This document shows positions 22,703-36,123 of a DNA stretch of 64,000 bases, piece after piece. This stretch comes from Elymus sibiricus. Taxonomy: Eukaryota > Streptophyta > Magnoliopsida > Poales > Poaceae. Each line of letters begins with the position of its first letter. The first letter of the stretch is position 1. Position numbers and translations under genes: made by a program. The stretch is taken from positions 547,874,222-547,938,221 of the forward strand of contig CM077667.1 in the NCBI GenBank assembly GCA_039707655.1, written 5' to 3'. The notes beneath the pieces are model-generated. The model worked only from the letters and a program-made list of their open reading frames with translations, was not told the DNA's origin and did no database searches.

Positions 22703-25564
22703 TTGAGAAAAGTTTGTGAACGCGAAATGTCTGAAATGGTTTGTAAAGAAAACAATTCCACTGCACGGTCGCTTGAAAACTTAGTTTTGGATGAGTTTTT
22801 ATGCAAGCTTTGGGTCCGGAGCGTCAGTGATAGGGTTTCGGGGCGAAATTCACAAAGAGAGGTAATATATGGAGACCTATTTTGAGAAAAGTTTGTGAAC
22901 GCGAAATGTCTGAAATGGTTTGTAAAGAAAACAATTCCACTGCACGGTCGCTTGAAAAGCTAATTTTGGATGAGTTTTTATGCAAGCTTTGGGTACGGAG
23001 CATCAGTGACAGGGTTTCAGGGCGAAATTCACAGAGAGAGGTCATATATGGAGACCTATTTTGAGAAAAGTTTGTGAACGCGAAATGTCTGAAATGGTTT
23101 GTAAAGAAAACAATGACACTGCACGGTCGCTTGAAAAGCTAATTTTGGATGAGTTTTTATGCAAGCTTTCGGTCCGGAGCATTAGTGACAGGGTTTCGGG
23201 GCGAAATTCACAAAGAGAGGTCATATATGGAGACCTATTTTGAGAAAAGTTTGTGAACGCGAAATGTCTGAAATGTTTGTAAAGAAAACAATTCCACTGC
23301 ATGGTCGCTTGAAAAGTTAGTTTTGGATAAGTTTTTATGCAAGCTTTGGGTCCGGAGCGTCAGTGACAGCGTTTCGGGGTGAAATTCACAAAGAGAGGTC
23401 ATATATGGAGACCTATTTTGAGAAAAGTTTGTGAACGCGAAATGTCTGAAATGGTTTGTAAAGAAAACAATTCCACTGCACGGTCGCTCGAAAAGTTAGT
23501 TTTGGATGAGTTTTTATGCAAGTTTTAGGTCCGGAGCTTCAGTGACAGGGTTTCGGGGCGAAATTCACAAAGAGAGGTCATATATGGAGACCTATTTTGA
23601 GAAAAGTTTGTGAACGCGAAATGTCTGAAATGTTTGTAAAGAAAACAATTCCACTACACGGTCGCTTGAAAAGTTAATTTTCGATGAGTTTTTATGCAAG
23701 CTTTGGGTCCGGAGCGTCAGTGACAGGGTTTCGGGGCGAAATTCACAAGGAGAGGTCATATATGGAGACCTATTTTGAGAAAAGTTTGTGTATGCGAAAT
23801 GTCTGAAATGGTTTGTAAAGAAAACAATTCCACTGCACGGTCGCTTGAAAAGTTAGTTTTGGATGAGTTTTTATGCAAGTTTTAGGTCCGGAGCTTCAGT
23901 GACAGGGTTTCGGGGCGAAATTCACAAAGAGAGGTCATATATGGAGACTTATTTTGAGAAAAGTTTGTGAACGCGAAATGTCTGAAATGGTTTGTAAAGA
24001 AAACAATTCCACTGCACGGTCGCTTGAAAAGCTAATTTTGGATGAGTTTTTCTGCCAGCTTTCGGTCCGGAGCATCAGTGACAGGGTTTCGGGGCGAAAT
24101 TCACAAAGAGAGGTCATATATGGAGACCTATTTTGAGAAAAGTTTGTGTATGCGAAATGTCTAAAATGGTTTGTAAAGAAAACAATTCCACTGCACGGTC
24201 GCTTGAAAAGTTAGTTTTGGATGAGTTTTTATGCAAGTTTTAGGTCCGGAGCTTCAGTGACAGGGTTTCGGGGCGAAATTCACAAAGAGAGGTCATATAT
24301 GGAGTCTTATTTTGAGAAAAGTTTGTGAACGCGAAATGTCTGAAATGGTTTGTAAAGAAAACAATTCCACTGCACGGTCGCTTGAAAAGCTAATTTTGGA
24401 TGAGTTTTTCTGCCAGCTTTCGGTCCGGAGCATCAGTGACAGGGTTTCGGGGCGAAATTCACAAAGAGAGGTCATATATGGAGACCTATTTTGAGAAAAG
24501 TTTGTGAACGCGAAATGTCTGAAATGGTTTGTAAAGAAAACAATTTCACTACACGGTCGCTTGAAAAGTTAGTTTTGGATGAGTTTTTAGGCAAGCTTTG
24601 GGTCCGGAGCATCAGTGACAGGGTTTCGGGGCGAAATTCACAAAGAGAGGTCATATATGGAGACCTATTTTGAGAAAAGTTTGTGAACGCGAAATGTCTG
24701 AAATGGTTTGTCAAGAAAACAATTTCACTGCACGGTCGCTTGAAAAGTTAGTTTTGGATGAGTTTTTATGCAAGCTTTGGGTCCGGAGCTTCAGTGACAG
24801 GGTTTCGGGGCGAAATTCACAAAGAGAGGTAATATATGGAGACCTATTTTGAGAAAAGTTTGTGAACGCGAAATTTCTGAAATGGTTTGTAAAGAAAACA
24901 ATTCCACTGCACGGTCGCTTGAAAAGTTAGTTTTGGTTGAGTTTTTATGGAAGCTTTGGGTCCGGAGCGTGAGTGACAGGGTTTCGGGGCGAAATTCACA
25001 AAGAGAGGTCATATATGGAGACCTATTTTGAGAAAAGTTTGTGAACGCAAAATGTCTGAAATGGTTTGTAAAGAAAACAATTCCACTGCACGGTCGCTCG
25101 AAAAGTTAGTTTTGGATGAGTTTTTATGCAAGCTTTGGGTCCGGAGCTTCAGTGACAGGGTTTCGGGGCGAAATTCACAAAGAGAGGTAATATATGGAGA
25201 CCTATTTTGAGAAAAGTTTGTGAACGCGAAATTTCTGAAATGGTTTGTAAAGAAAACAATTCCACTGCACGGTCGCTTGAAAAGTTAGTTTTGGATGAGT
25301 TTTTATGGAAGCTTTGGGTCCGGAGCGTGAGTGATAGGGTTTCGGGGCGAAATTCACAAAGAGAGGTCATATATGGATACCTATTTTGAGAAAAGTTTGT
25401 GAACGCGAAATGTCTGAAATGGTTTGTAAAGAAAACAATTCCACTGCACGGTCGCTTGAAAAGTTAGTTTTGGATGAGTTTTTATAGAAGCTTTGGGTCC
25501 GGAGCATCAGTTACAGGGTTTCGGGGCGAAATTCACAAAGAGAGGTCATATATGGAGACCTATT
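22703..25564 (+). repeat. Right-type island inside the left domain
   Basis: The order is: GTAATATA unit (22703), GCTAATTTT/CACAGAGAGAGG unit (22882), AATGACACTG unit (23061), AAATGTTTG unit with CATGGTCGC (23240), GCTCGAAAAG/GTTTTAGG unit (23418), second AAATGTTTG unit with CACTACACGG (23597). Then a two-monomer alternation of GTATGCG/GTTTTAGG and CTGCCAGCTTTCGG units occurs twice (23775-24490). Units 23061-24132 match 41575-42646. Units from 24491 match those from 1046. Confidence 0.85.
23775..24490 (+). repeat. Two-monomer (358-bp) unit repeated twice
   Basis: Units 23775 and 24133 both have GTGTATGCG with GCAAGTTTTAGG (no HindIII site) and GAGCTTCAG. Units 23954 and 24312 both have GCTAATTTTGG, TTCTGCCAGCTTTCGG and GAGCATCAG. 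Small differences (TCTAAAATGG in 24133, TATGGAGTCT before 24312) show that the copies have begun to diverge. Confidence 0.85.
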
Positions 25565-26459
25565 TTGAGAAAAGTTTGTGAACGCGAAATGTCTGAAATG
25601 GTTTGTAAAGAAAACAATTCCACTGCACGGTCGCTTGAAAAGGTAATTTTGGATGAGTTTTTATGCAAGCTTTGGGTCCGGAGCGTCAGTGACAGGGTTT
25701 CGGGGCGAAATTCACAAAGAGAGGTCATATATGGAGACCTATTTTGAGAAAAGTTTGTGAACGCGAAATGTCTGAAATGGTTTGTAAAGAAAACAATTCC
25801 ACTGCACGGTCGCTTGAAAAGTTAGTTTTGGATGAGTTTTTATGCAAGCTTTGGGTCCGGAGCATCAGTGACAGGGTATCGGGGCGAAATTCACAAAGAG
25901 AGGTCATATATGGAGACCTATTTTGAGAAAAGTTTGTGAACGCGAAATGTCTGAAATGGTTTGTAAAGAAAACAATTCCACTGCACGGTCGCTTGAAAAG
26001 TTAGTTTTGGATGAGTTTTTATGGAAGCTTTGGGTCCGGAGCGTCAGTGACAGGGTTTCGGGGCGAAATTCACAAAGAGAGGTCATATATGGATACCTAT
26101 TTTGAGAAAAGTTTGTGAACGCGAAATATCTGAAATGGTTTGTAAAGAAAACAATTCCACTGCACGGTCGCTTGTAAAGTTAGTTTTGGATGAGTTTTTA
26201 TGGAAGCTTTGGGTCCGGAGCGTAAGTGACAGGGTTTCGGGGCGAAATTCACAAAGAGAGGTCATATATGGAGACCTATTTTGAGAAAAGTTTGTGCACG
26301 CGAAATGTCTGAAATGGTTTGTAAAGAAAACAATTCCACTGCACGGTCGCTTGAAAAGGTAATTTTGGATGAGTTTTTATGCAAGCTTTGGGTACAGAGC
26401 ATCAGTGACAGGGTTTCGGGGCGAAATTCACAAAGAGAGGTCATATATGGATACCTATT
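24491..26459 (+). repeat. 11-monomer block copied from or to 1046-3014
   Basis: Eleven monomers match 1046-3014 in order at an offset of 23445 bp. Markers are TTTAGGCAAGC (24587 and 1142), GTCAAGAAAACAATTTC, AAATTTCTG, ATCAGTTACAG (25505 and 2061), GGGTATCGG (about 25874 and 2429), GTAAAG and GTGCACG. Private differences such as TTTTGGTTGAG at about 24932 mark divergence. The match breaks at the next monomer (26460 against 3015). Confidence 0.85.
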
Positions 26460-29400
26460 TTGAGACAAGTTTGTGAACGCGAAATGTCTGAAATGGTTTG
26501 TAAGGAAAACAATTCCACTGCACGGTCGCTTGAAAAGTTAGTTTTGGATGAGTTTTTATGGAAGCTTTGGGTCCGGGTCATGAGTGACAGGGTTTCGGGG
26601 CGAAATTCACAAAGAGAGGTCATATATGGAGATCTATTTTGAGAAAAGTTTGTGAACGCGAAATGTCTGAAATGGTTTGTAAAGAAAACAATTCCACTGC
26701 ACGGTCGCTTGAAAAGTTAGTTTCGGATGAGTTTTTATGGAAGCTTTGGATCCGGAGCGTCAGTGACAGGGTTTCGGGGCGAAATTCACAAAGAGAGGTC
26801 ATATATGGTGACTTATTTTGAGAAAAGTTTGTGAACGCGAAATGTCTGAAATGGTTTGTAAAGAAAACAATTCCACTGCACGGTCGCTTGAAAAGTTAGT
26901 TTTGGATGAGTTTTTATGCAAGCTTTGGGTCCGGAGCGTAAGTGACGGGGTTTCGGGGCGAAATTCACAAAGAGAGGTAATATATGGATACCTATTTTGA
27001 GAAAAGTTTGTGAACGCGAAATGTCTGAAATGGTTTGTAAAGAAAACAATTCCACTGCACGGTCGCTTGAAAAGGTAATTTTGGATGAGTTTTTATGCAA
27101 GCTTAGGGTCCGGAGCGTCAGTGACAGGGTTTCGGGGCGAAATTCACAAAGAGAGGTCATATATGGAGACCTATTTTGAGAAAAGTTTATGAACGCAAAA
27201 TGTCTGAAATGGTTTGTAAAGAAAACAATTCCACTGCACGGTCGCTTGAAAAGTTAGTTTTGGATGAGTTTTTATGCAAGCTTTGGGTCCGGGTCATGAG
27301 TGACAAGGTTTCGGGGCGAAATTCACAAAGAGAGGTCATATATGGAGACCTATTTTGAGAAAAGTTTGTGAACGCGAAATGTCTGAAATGGTTTGTAAAG
27401 AAAACAATTCCACTGCACGGTCGATTGAAAAGGTAATTTTGGATGAGTTTTTATGCAAGCTTTGGGTACGGATCATCAGTGACAGGGTTTCGGGGCGAAA
27501 TTCACAAAGAGAGGTCATATATGGAGACCTATTTTGAGAAACGTTTGTGCACGCGAAATGTCTGAAATGGTTTGTAAAGAAAACAATTCCACTGCACGGT
27601 CGCTTGAAAAGGTAATTTTGGATGAGTTTTTATGCAAGCTTTGGGTACGGAGCATCAGTGACAAGGATTCGGGGCGAAATTCACAAAGAGAGGTCATATC
27701 GGGAGACCTATTTTGAGAAAAGTTTGTGAACGCGAAATGTCTGAAATGGTTTGTAAAGAAAACAATTCCACTGCACGGTCGCTTGAAAAGTTAGTTTTGG
27801 ATGAGTTTTTATGCAAGCTTTGGGTCCGGAGCATCAGTGACAGGGTTTCGGGGCGAAATTCACAAAGAGAGGTCATATATGGAGACCTATTTTGAGAAAA
27901 GTTTGTGAACGCGAAATGTCTGAAATGGTTTGTAAAGAAAACAATTCCACTGCACGGTCGCTTGAAAAGTTAGTTTTGGATGAGTTTTTATGGAAGCTTT
28001 GGGTCCGGAGAATCAGTGACAGGGTTTCGGGGCGAAATTCACAAAGAGAGGTCATATATGGAGACCTATTTTGAGAAAAGTTTGTGAACGCGAAATGTCT
28101 GAAATGGTTTGTAAAGAAAATAATTCCACTGCACGGTCGCTTGAAAAGGTAATTTTGGATGAGTTTTTATGCAAGCTTTGGGTCCGGAGCGTCAGTGACA
28201 GGGTTTCGGGGCGAAATTCACAAAGAGAGGTCATATATGGAGACCTATTTTGAGAAAAGTTTGTGAACGCGAAATGTCTGAAATGGTTTGTAAAGAAAAC
28301 AATTCCACTGCACGGTCGCTTGAAAAGTTAGTTTTGGATGAGTTTTTATGCAAGCTTTGGGTCCGGAGCATCAGTGACAGGGTATCGGGGCGAAATTCAC
28401 AAAGAGAGGTCATATATGGAGACCTATTTTGAAAAAAGTTTGTGAACGCGAAATATCTGAAATGGTTTGTAAAGAAAACAATTCCACTGCACGGTCGCTT
28501 GAAAAGTTAGTTTTGGATGAGTTTTTATGGAAGCTTTGGGTCCGGAGCGTCAGTGACAGGGTTTCGGGGCGAAATTCACAAAGAGAGGTCATATATGGAT
28601 ACCTATTTTGAGAAAAGTTTGTGAACGCGAAATATCTGAAATGGTTTGTAAAGAAAACAATTCCACTGCACGGTCGCTTGTAAAGTTAGTTTTGGATGAG
28701 TTTTTATGGAAGCTTTGGGTCTGGAGAATCAGTGACAGGGTTTCGGGGCGAAATTCACAAAGAGAGGTCATATATGGATACCTATTTTGAGAAAAGTTTG
28801 TGAACGCGAAATGTCTGAAATGGTTTGTAAAGAAAACAATTCCACTGCACGGTCGCTTGAAAAGTTAGTTTCGGATGAGTTTTTATGGATGCTTTGGATC
28901 CGGAGCGTCAGTGACAGGGTTTCGGGGCGAAATTCACAAAGAGAGGTCATATATGGAGACCCATTTTGAGAAAAGTTTCTGAACGCAAAATGTCTGAAAT
29001 GGTTTGTAAAGAAAACAATTCCACTGCACGGTCGCTTGAAAAGTTAGTTTTGGATGAGTTTTTATGCAAGCTTTGGGTCCGGAGCGTCAGTGATAGGGTT
29101 TCGGGGCGAAATTCACAAAGAGAGGTAATATATGGAGACCTATTTTAAAAAAAGTTTGTGAACGCGAAATGTCTGAAATGGTTTGTAAAGAAAACAATTC
29201 CACTGCACGGTCGCTTGAAAAGGTAATTTTGGATGAGTTTTTATGCCAGCTTTGGGTACGGAGCATCAGTGACAGGGTTTCGGGGCGAAATTCACAAAGA
29301 GAGGTCATATATGGTGACTTATTTTGAGAAAAGTTTATGAAGGCGAAATGTCTGAAATGGTTTGTAAAGAAAACAATTCCACTGCACGGTCGCTTGAAAA

Positions 29401-32400
29401 GGTAATTTTCGATGAGTTTTTATGCAAGCTTTGGGTCCGGAGCATCAGTGATAGGGTTTCGGGGCGAAATTCACAAAGAGAGGTCATATATGGAGACCTA
29501 TTTTGAGAAAAGTTTGTGAACGCGAAATGTCTGAAATGGTTTGTAAAGAAAACAATTCCACTGCACGGTCAATTGAAAAGGTAATTTTGGATGAGTTTTT
29601 ATGCAAGCTTTGGGTACGGATCATCAGTGACAGGGTTTCGGGGCGAAATTCACAAAGAGAGGTCATATATGGAGACCTATTTTGAGAAACGTTTGTGCAC
29701 GCGAAATGTCTGAAATGGTTTGTAAAGAAAACAATTCCACTGCACGGTCGCTTGAAAAGGTAATTTTGGATGAGTTTTTATGCAAGCTTTGGGTACGGAG
29801 CATCAGTGACAAGGATTCGGGGCGAAATTCACAAAGAGAGGTCATATATGGAGACCTATTTTGAGAAAAGTTTATGAACGCGAAATGTCTGAAATGGTTT
29901 GTAAAGAAAACAATTCCACTGCACGGTCGCTTGAAAAGTTAGTTTTGGATGAGTTTTTATGCAAGCTTTGGGTCCGGAGCATCAGTGACAGGGTTTCGGG
30001 GCGAAATTCACAAAGAGAGGTCATATATGGAGACCTATTTTGAGAAAAGTTTGTGAACGCGAAATGTCTGAAATGGTTTGTAAAGAAAACAATTCCACTG
30101 CACGGTCACTTGAAAAGTTAGTTTTAAATGAGTTTTTATGGAAGCTTTGGGTCCGGAGAATCAGTGACAGGGTTTCGGGGCGAAATTCACAAAGAGAGGT
30201 CATATATGGATACCTATTTTGAGAAAAGTTTGTGAACGCGAAATATCTGAAATGGTTTGTAAAGAAAACAATTCCACTGCACGGTCGCTTGTAAAGTTAG
30301 TTTTGGATGAGTTTTTATGGAAGCTTTGGGTCCGGAGCGTAAGTGACAGGGTTTCGGGGCGAAATTCACAAAGAGAGGTCATATATGGAGACCTATTTTG
30401 AGAAAAGTTTGTGCACGCGAAATGTCTGAAATGGTTTGTAAAGAAAACAATTCCACTGCACGGTCGCTTGAAAAGTTAGTTTTGGATGAGTTTTTATGCA
30501 AGCTTTGGGTCCGGAGCATCAGTGACAGGGTATCGGGGCGAAATTCACAAAGAGAGGTCATATATGGAGACCTATTTTGAGAAAAGTTTGTGAACGCGAA
30601 ATGTCTGAAATGGTTTGTAAAGAAAACAATTCCACTGCACGGTCGCTTGAAAAGTTAGTTTTGGATGAGTTTTTATGGAAGCTTTGGGTCCGGAGCGTCA
30701 GTGACAGGGTTTCGGGGCGAAATTCACAAAGAGAGGTCATATATGGATACCTATTTTGAGAAAAGTTTGTGAACGCGAAATATCTGAAATGGTTTGTAAA
30801 GAAAACAATTCCACTGCACGGTCGCTTGTAAAGTTAGTTTTGGATGAGTTTTTATGGAAGCTTTGGGTCCGGAGCGTAAGTGACAGGGTTTCGGGGCGAA
30901 ATTCACAAAGAGAGGTCATATATGGAGACCTATTTTGAGAAAAGTTTGTGCACGCGAAATGTCTGAAATGGTTTGTAAGGAAAACAATTCCACTGCACGG
31001 TCGCTTGAAAAGGTAATTTTGGATGAGTTTTTATGGAAGCTTTGGGTCCGGAGCATCAGTGACAGGGTTTCGGGGCGAAATTCACAAAGAGAGGTCATAT
31101 ATGGAGAACTATTTTGAGAAAAGTTTGTGAACGCGAAATGTCTGAAATGGTTTGTAAAGAAAACAATTCCACTGCACGGTCGCTTGAAAAGGTAATTTTG
31201 GATGAGTTTTTATGCAAGCTTTGGGTCCGGAGCATCAGTGACAGGGTTTCGGGGCGAAATTCACAAAGAGAGGTCATATATGGAGACCTATTTTGAGAAA
31301 AGTTTGTGAACGCGAAATGTCTGAAATGGTTTGTAAAGAAAACAATTCCACTGCACGGTCGCTTGAAAAGGTAATTTTGGATGAGTTTTTATGCAAGCTT
31401 TGGGTCCGGATCATCTGTGACAGGGTTTCGGGGCGAAATTCACAAAGAGAGGTCATATATGGAGACCTATTTTGAGAAAAGTTTGTGAACGCGAAATGTC
31501 TGAAATGGTTTGTAAGGAAAACAATTCCACTGCACGGTCGCTTGAAAAGTTAGTTTTGGATGAGTTTTTATGGAAGCTTTGGGTCCGGAGAATCAGTGAC
31601 AGGGTTTCGGGGCGAAATTCACAAAGAGAGGTCATATATGGATACCTATTTTGAGAAAAGTTTGTGAACGCGAAATGTCTGAAATGGTTTGTAAGGAAAA
31701 CAATTCCACTGCACGGTCGCTTGAAAAGTTAGTTTTGGATGAGTTTTTATGGAAGCTTTGGGTCCGGGTCATGAGTGACAGGGTTTCGGGGCGAAATTCA
31801 CAAAGAGAGGTCATATATGGAGACCTATTTTGAGAAAAGTTTGTGAACGCGAAATGTCTGAAATGGTTTGTAAACAAAACAATTCCACTGCACGGTCGCT
31901 TGAAAAGTTAGTTTCGGATGAGTTTTTATGGAAGCTTTGGATCCGGAGCGTCAGTGACAGGGTTTCGGGGCGAAATTCACAAAGAGAGGTCATATATGGT
32001 GACTTATTTTGAGAAAAGTTTGTGAACGCGAAATGTCTGAAATGGTTTGTAAAGAAAACAATTCCACTGCACGGTCGCTTGAAAAGTTAGTTTTGGATGA
32101 GTTTTTATGCAAGCTTTGGGTCCGGAGCGTAAGTGACGGGGTTTCGGGGCGAAATTCACAAAGAGAGGTAATATATGGATACCTATTTTGAGAAAAGTTT
32201 GTGAACGCGAAATGTCTGAAATGGTTTGTAAAGAAAACAATTCCACTGCACGGTCGCCTGAAAAGGTAATTTTGGATGAGTTTTTATGCAAGCTTAGGGT
32301 CCGGAGCGTCAGTGACAGGGTTTCGGGGCGAAATTCACAAAGAGAGGTCATATATGGAGACCTATTTTGAGAAAAGTTTATGAACGCGAAATGTCTGAAA

Positions 32401-32724
32401 TGGTTTGTAAAGAAAACAATTCCACTGCACGGTCGCTTGAAAAGTTAGTTTTGGATGAGTTTTTATGCAAGCTTTGGGTCCGGGTCATGAGTGACAAGGT
32501 TTCGGGGCGAAATTCACAAAGAGAGGTCATATATGGAGACCTATTTCGAGAAAAGTTTGTGAACGCGAAATGTCTGATATGGTTTGTAAAGAAAACAATT
32601 CCACTGCACGGTCGCTTGAAAAGGTAATTTTGGATGAGTTTTTATGCAAGCTTAGGGTCCGGAGCGTCAGTGAAAGGGTTTCGGGGCGAAATTCACAAAG
32701 AGAGGTCATATATGGAGACCTATT
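25565..32724 (+). repeat. Left-type subarray
   Basis: Forty monomers carry left-type markers. GTAAAG units lie at 26102, 28608, 30219 and 30756. GTGCACG units lie at 26281, 27534, 29682, 30398 and 30935. Several runs repeat the unit order seen in 2120-14 kb, for example 27355-28430 against 7669-8742. Local oddities include TCATATCGGG at about 27695, a TATTTTAAAAAAAG junction at about 29141-29154, GGTCAATTG at about 29567, and GTTTTAAATGAG at about 30121. Confidence 0.8.
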
Positions 32725-33617
32725 TTGAGAAAAGTTTGTGAACGCGAAATGTCTGAAATGGTTTGTAAAGACAACAATTCCACTGCACGGTCGCTTGAAA
32801 AGTTAGTTTTGGATGAGTTTTTATGCAAGCTTTGGGTCCGGAGCGTCAGTGATAGGGTTTCGGGGCGAAATTCACAAAGAGAGGTAATATATGGAGACCT
32901 ATTTTGAGAAAAGTTTGTGAACGCGAAATGTCTGAAATGGTTTGTAAAGAAAACAATTCCACTGCACGGTCGCTTGAAAAGCTAATTTTTGATGAGTTTT
33001 TATGCAAGCTTTGGGTACGGAGCATCAGTGACAGGGTTTCGGGGCGAAATTCACAGAGAGAGGTCATATATGGAGACCTATTTTGAGAAAAGTTTGTGAA
33101 CGCGAAATGTCTGAAATGGTTTGTAAAGAAAACAATGACACTGCACGGTCGCTTGAAAAGCTAATTTTGGATGAGTTTTTATGCAAGCTTTCGGTCCGGA
33201 GCATCAGTGACAGGGTTTCGGGGCGAAATTCACAAAGAGAGGTCATATATGGAGACCTATTTTGAGAAAAGTTTGTGAACGCGAAATGTCTGAAATGTTT
33301 GTAAAGAAAACAATTCCACTGCACGGTCGCTTGAAAAGTTAGTTTTGGATAAGTTTTTATGCAAGCTTTGGGTCCGGAGCGTCAGTGACAGGGTTTCGGG
33401 GTGAAATTCACAAAGAGAGGTCATATATGGAGCCTATTTTGAGAAAAGTTTGTGAACGCGAAATGTCTGAAATGGTTTGTAAAGAAAACAATTCCACTGC
33501 ACGGTCGCTTGAAAAGGTAATTTTGGATGAGTTTTTATGCAAGCTTTGGGTCCGGAGCGTCAGTGACAGGGTTTCGGGGCGAAATTCACAAAGAGAGGTC
33601 ATATATGGAGACCTATT
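32725..33617 (+). repeat. Ordered variant module with AATGACACTG and AAATGTTTG units (copy 2)
   Basis: The order is the GTAATATA unit (32725), GCTAATTTTTGATG unit (32904), AATGACACTG/CTTTCGG unit (33083), 177-bp AAATGTTTG/TATGGAGCC unit (33262) and GTAATTTT unit (33439). The next unit (33618) begins GTGAACATG. The same series occurs in part at 20020, 22703, 37377 and 41217. Every AATGACACTG unit in the window is followed directly by an AAATGTTTG unit. Confidence 0.85.
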
Positions 33618-35228
33618 TTGAGAAAAGTTTGTGAACATGAAATGTTAGAAATGGTTTGTAAAGAAAACAATTCCACTGCACGGTCGCTTGAAAAGTTAGT
33701 TTTGGATGAGTTTTTATGCAAGCTTTGGGTCTGGAGCATCACTGACAGGGTTTCGGGGCGAAATTCACAAAGAGAGGTCATATATGGAGACCTATTTTGA
33801 GAAAAGTTTGTGAACGCGAAATGTCTGAAATGGTTTGTAAAGAAAACAATTCCACTGCACGGTCGCTTGAAAAGTTAGTTTTGGATGAGTTTTTATGGAA
33901 GCTTTGGGTCCGGAGAATCAGTGACAGGGTTTCGGGGCGAAATTCACAAAGAGAGGTCATATATGGATACCTATTTTGAGAAAAGTTTGTGAACGCGAAA
34001 TATCTGAAATGGTTTGTAAAGAAAACAATTCCACTGCACGGTCGCTAGTAAAGTTAGTTTTGGATGAGTTTTTATGGAAGCTTTGGGTCCGGAGCGTCAG
34101 TGACAGGGTTTCGAGGCGAAATTCACAAAGAGAGGTCATATATGGAGACCTATTTTGAGAAAAGTTTGTGAACGCGAAATGTCTGAAATGGTTTGTAAAG
34201 AAAACAATTCCACTGCACGGTCGATTGAAAAGGTAATTTTGGATGAGTTTTTATGCAAGCTTTGGGTACGGATCATCAGTGACAGGGTTTCGGGGCGAAA
34301 TTCACAAAGAGAGGTCATATATGGAGACCTATTTTGAGAAACGTTTGTGCACGCGAAATGTCTGAAATGGTTTGTAAAGAAAACAATTCCACTGCACGGT
34401 CGCTTGAAAAGGTAATTTTGGATGAGTTTTTATGCAAGCTTTGGGTACGGAGCATCAGTGACAAGGATTCGGGGCGAAATTCACAAAGAGAGGTCATATA
34501 TGGAGACCTATTTTGAGAAAAGTTTGTGAACGCGAAATGTCTGAAATGGTTTGTAAAGAAAACAATTCCACTGCACGGTCGCTTGAAAAGTTAGTTTTGG
34601 ATGAGTTTTTATGGAAGCTTTGGGTCCGGAGAATCAGTGACAGGGTTTCGGGGCGAAATTCACAAAGAGAGGTCATATATGGATACCTATTTTGAGAAAA
34701 GTTTGTGAACGCGAAATATCTGAAATGGTTTGTAAAGAAAACAATTCCACTGCACGGTCGCTTGTAAAGTTAGTTTTGGATGAGTTTTTATGGAAGCTTT
34801 GGGTCCGGAGCGTAAGTGACAGGGTTTCGGGGCGAAATTCACAAAGAGAGGTCATATATGGAGACCTATTTTGAGAAAAGTTTGTGCACGCGAAATGTCT
34901 GAAATGGTTTGTAAAGAAAACAATTCCACTGCACGGTCGCTTGAAAAGTTAGTTTTGGATGAGTTTTTATGCAAGCTTTGGGTCCGGAGCATCAGTGACA
35001 GGGTATCGGGGCGAAATTCACAAAGAGAGGTCATATATGGAGACCTATTTTGAGAAAAGTTTGTGCACGCGAAATGTCTGAAATGGTTTGTAAAGAAAAC
35101 AATTCCACTGCACGGTCGCTTGAAAAGGTAATTTTGGATGAGTTTTTATGCAAGCTTTGGGTACGGAGCATCAGTGACAGGGTTTCGGGGCGAAATTCAC
35201 AAAGAGAGGACATACATGGAGACCTATT

Positions 35229-36123
35229 TTGAGAAAAGTTTGTGAACGCGAAATGTCTGAAATGGTTTGTAAAGAAAACAATTCCACTGCACGGTCGCTT
35301 GAAAAGGTAATTTTGGATGAGTTTTTATGCAAGCTTTGGGTCCGGATCATCTGTGACAGGGTTTCGGGGCGAAATTCACAAAGAGAGGTCATACATGGAG
35401 ACCTATTTTGAGAAAAGTTTGTGAACGCAAAATGTCTCAAATGGTTTGTAAGGAAAACAAATCCACTGCACGGTCGCTTGAAAAGTTAGTTTTGGATGAG
35501 TTTTTATGGAAGCTTTGGGTCCGGGTCATGAGTGACAGGGTTTCGGGGCGAAATTCACAAAGAGAGGTCATATATGGATACCTATTTTGAGAAAAGTTTG
35601 TGAATGCGAAATGTCTGAAATGGTTTGTAAAGAAAACAATTCCACTGCACGGTCGCTTGAAAAGTTAGTTTCGGATGAGTTTTTATAGAAGCTTTGTATC
35701 CGGAGCGTCAGTGACAGGGTTTCGGGGCGAAATTCACAAAGAGAGGTCATATATGGTGACTTATTTTGAGAAAAGTTTGTGAACGCGAAATGTCTGAAAT
35801 GGTTTGTAAAGAAAACAATTCCACTGCACGGTCGCTTGAAAAGTTAGTTTTGGATGAGTTTTTATGCAAGCTTTGGGTCCGGAGCGTCAGTGACGGGGTT
35901 TCGGGGCGAAATTCACAAAGAGAGGTAATATATGGATACCTATTTTGAGAAAAGTTTGTGAACGCGAAATGTCTGAAATGGTTTGTAAAGAAAACAATTC
36001 CACTGCACGGTCGCTTGAAAAGGTAATTTTGGATGAGTTTTTATGCAAGCTTTGGGTCCGGATCATCTGTGACAGGGTTTCGGGGCGAAATTCACAAAGA
36101 GAGGTCATACATGGAGACCTATT
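35229..36123 (+). repeat. 895-bp (5-monomer) tandem duplication, left copy
   Basis: The units are GGATCATCTGTGAC with TACATGG (35229), ACGCAAAATGTCTCAAATGG with AACAAATCC (35408), GTGAATGCG with TAGAAGCTTTGTATCC (35587), GAGCGTCAGTGACGGGG (35766) and a second GGATCATCTG unit (35945). The first four recur in order at 36124. One difference seen is TCTCAAATGG here against TCTGAAATGG at about 36330. Confidence 0.85.

Noticed and set aside
29141..29160. Possible poly-A scar of a retroelement at TATTTTAAAAAAAG
   Set aside because: It is made by two substitutions in TATTTTGAGAAAAG without any added length, and the repeat phase is unchanged. The same form recurs at 37553 in a block copy.
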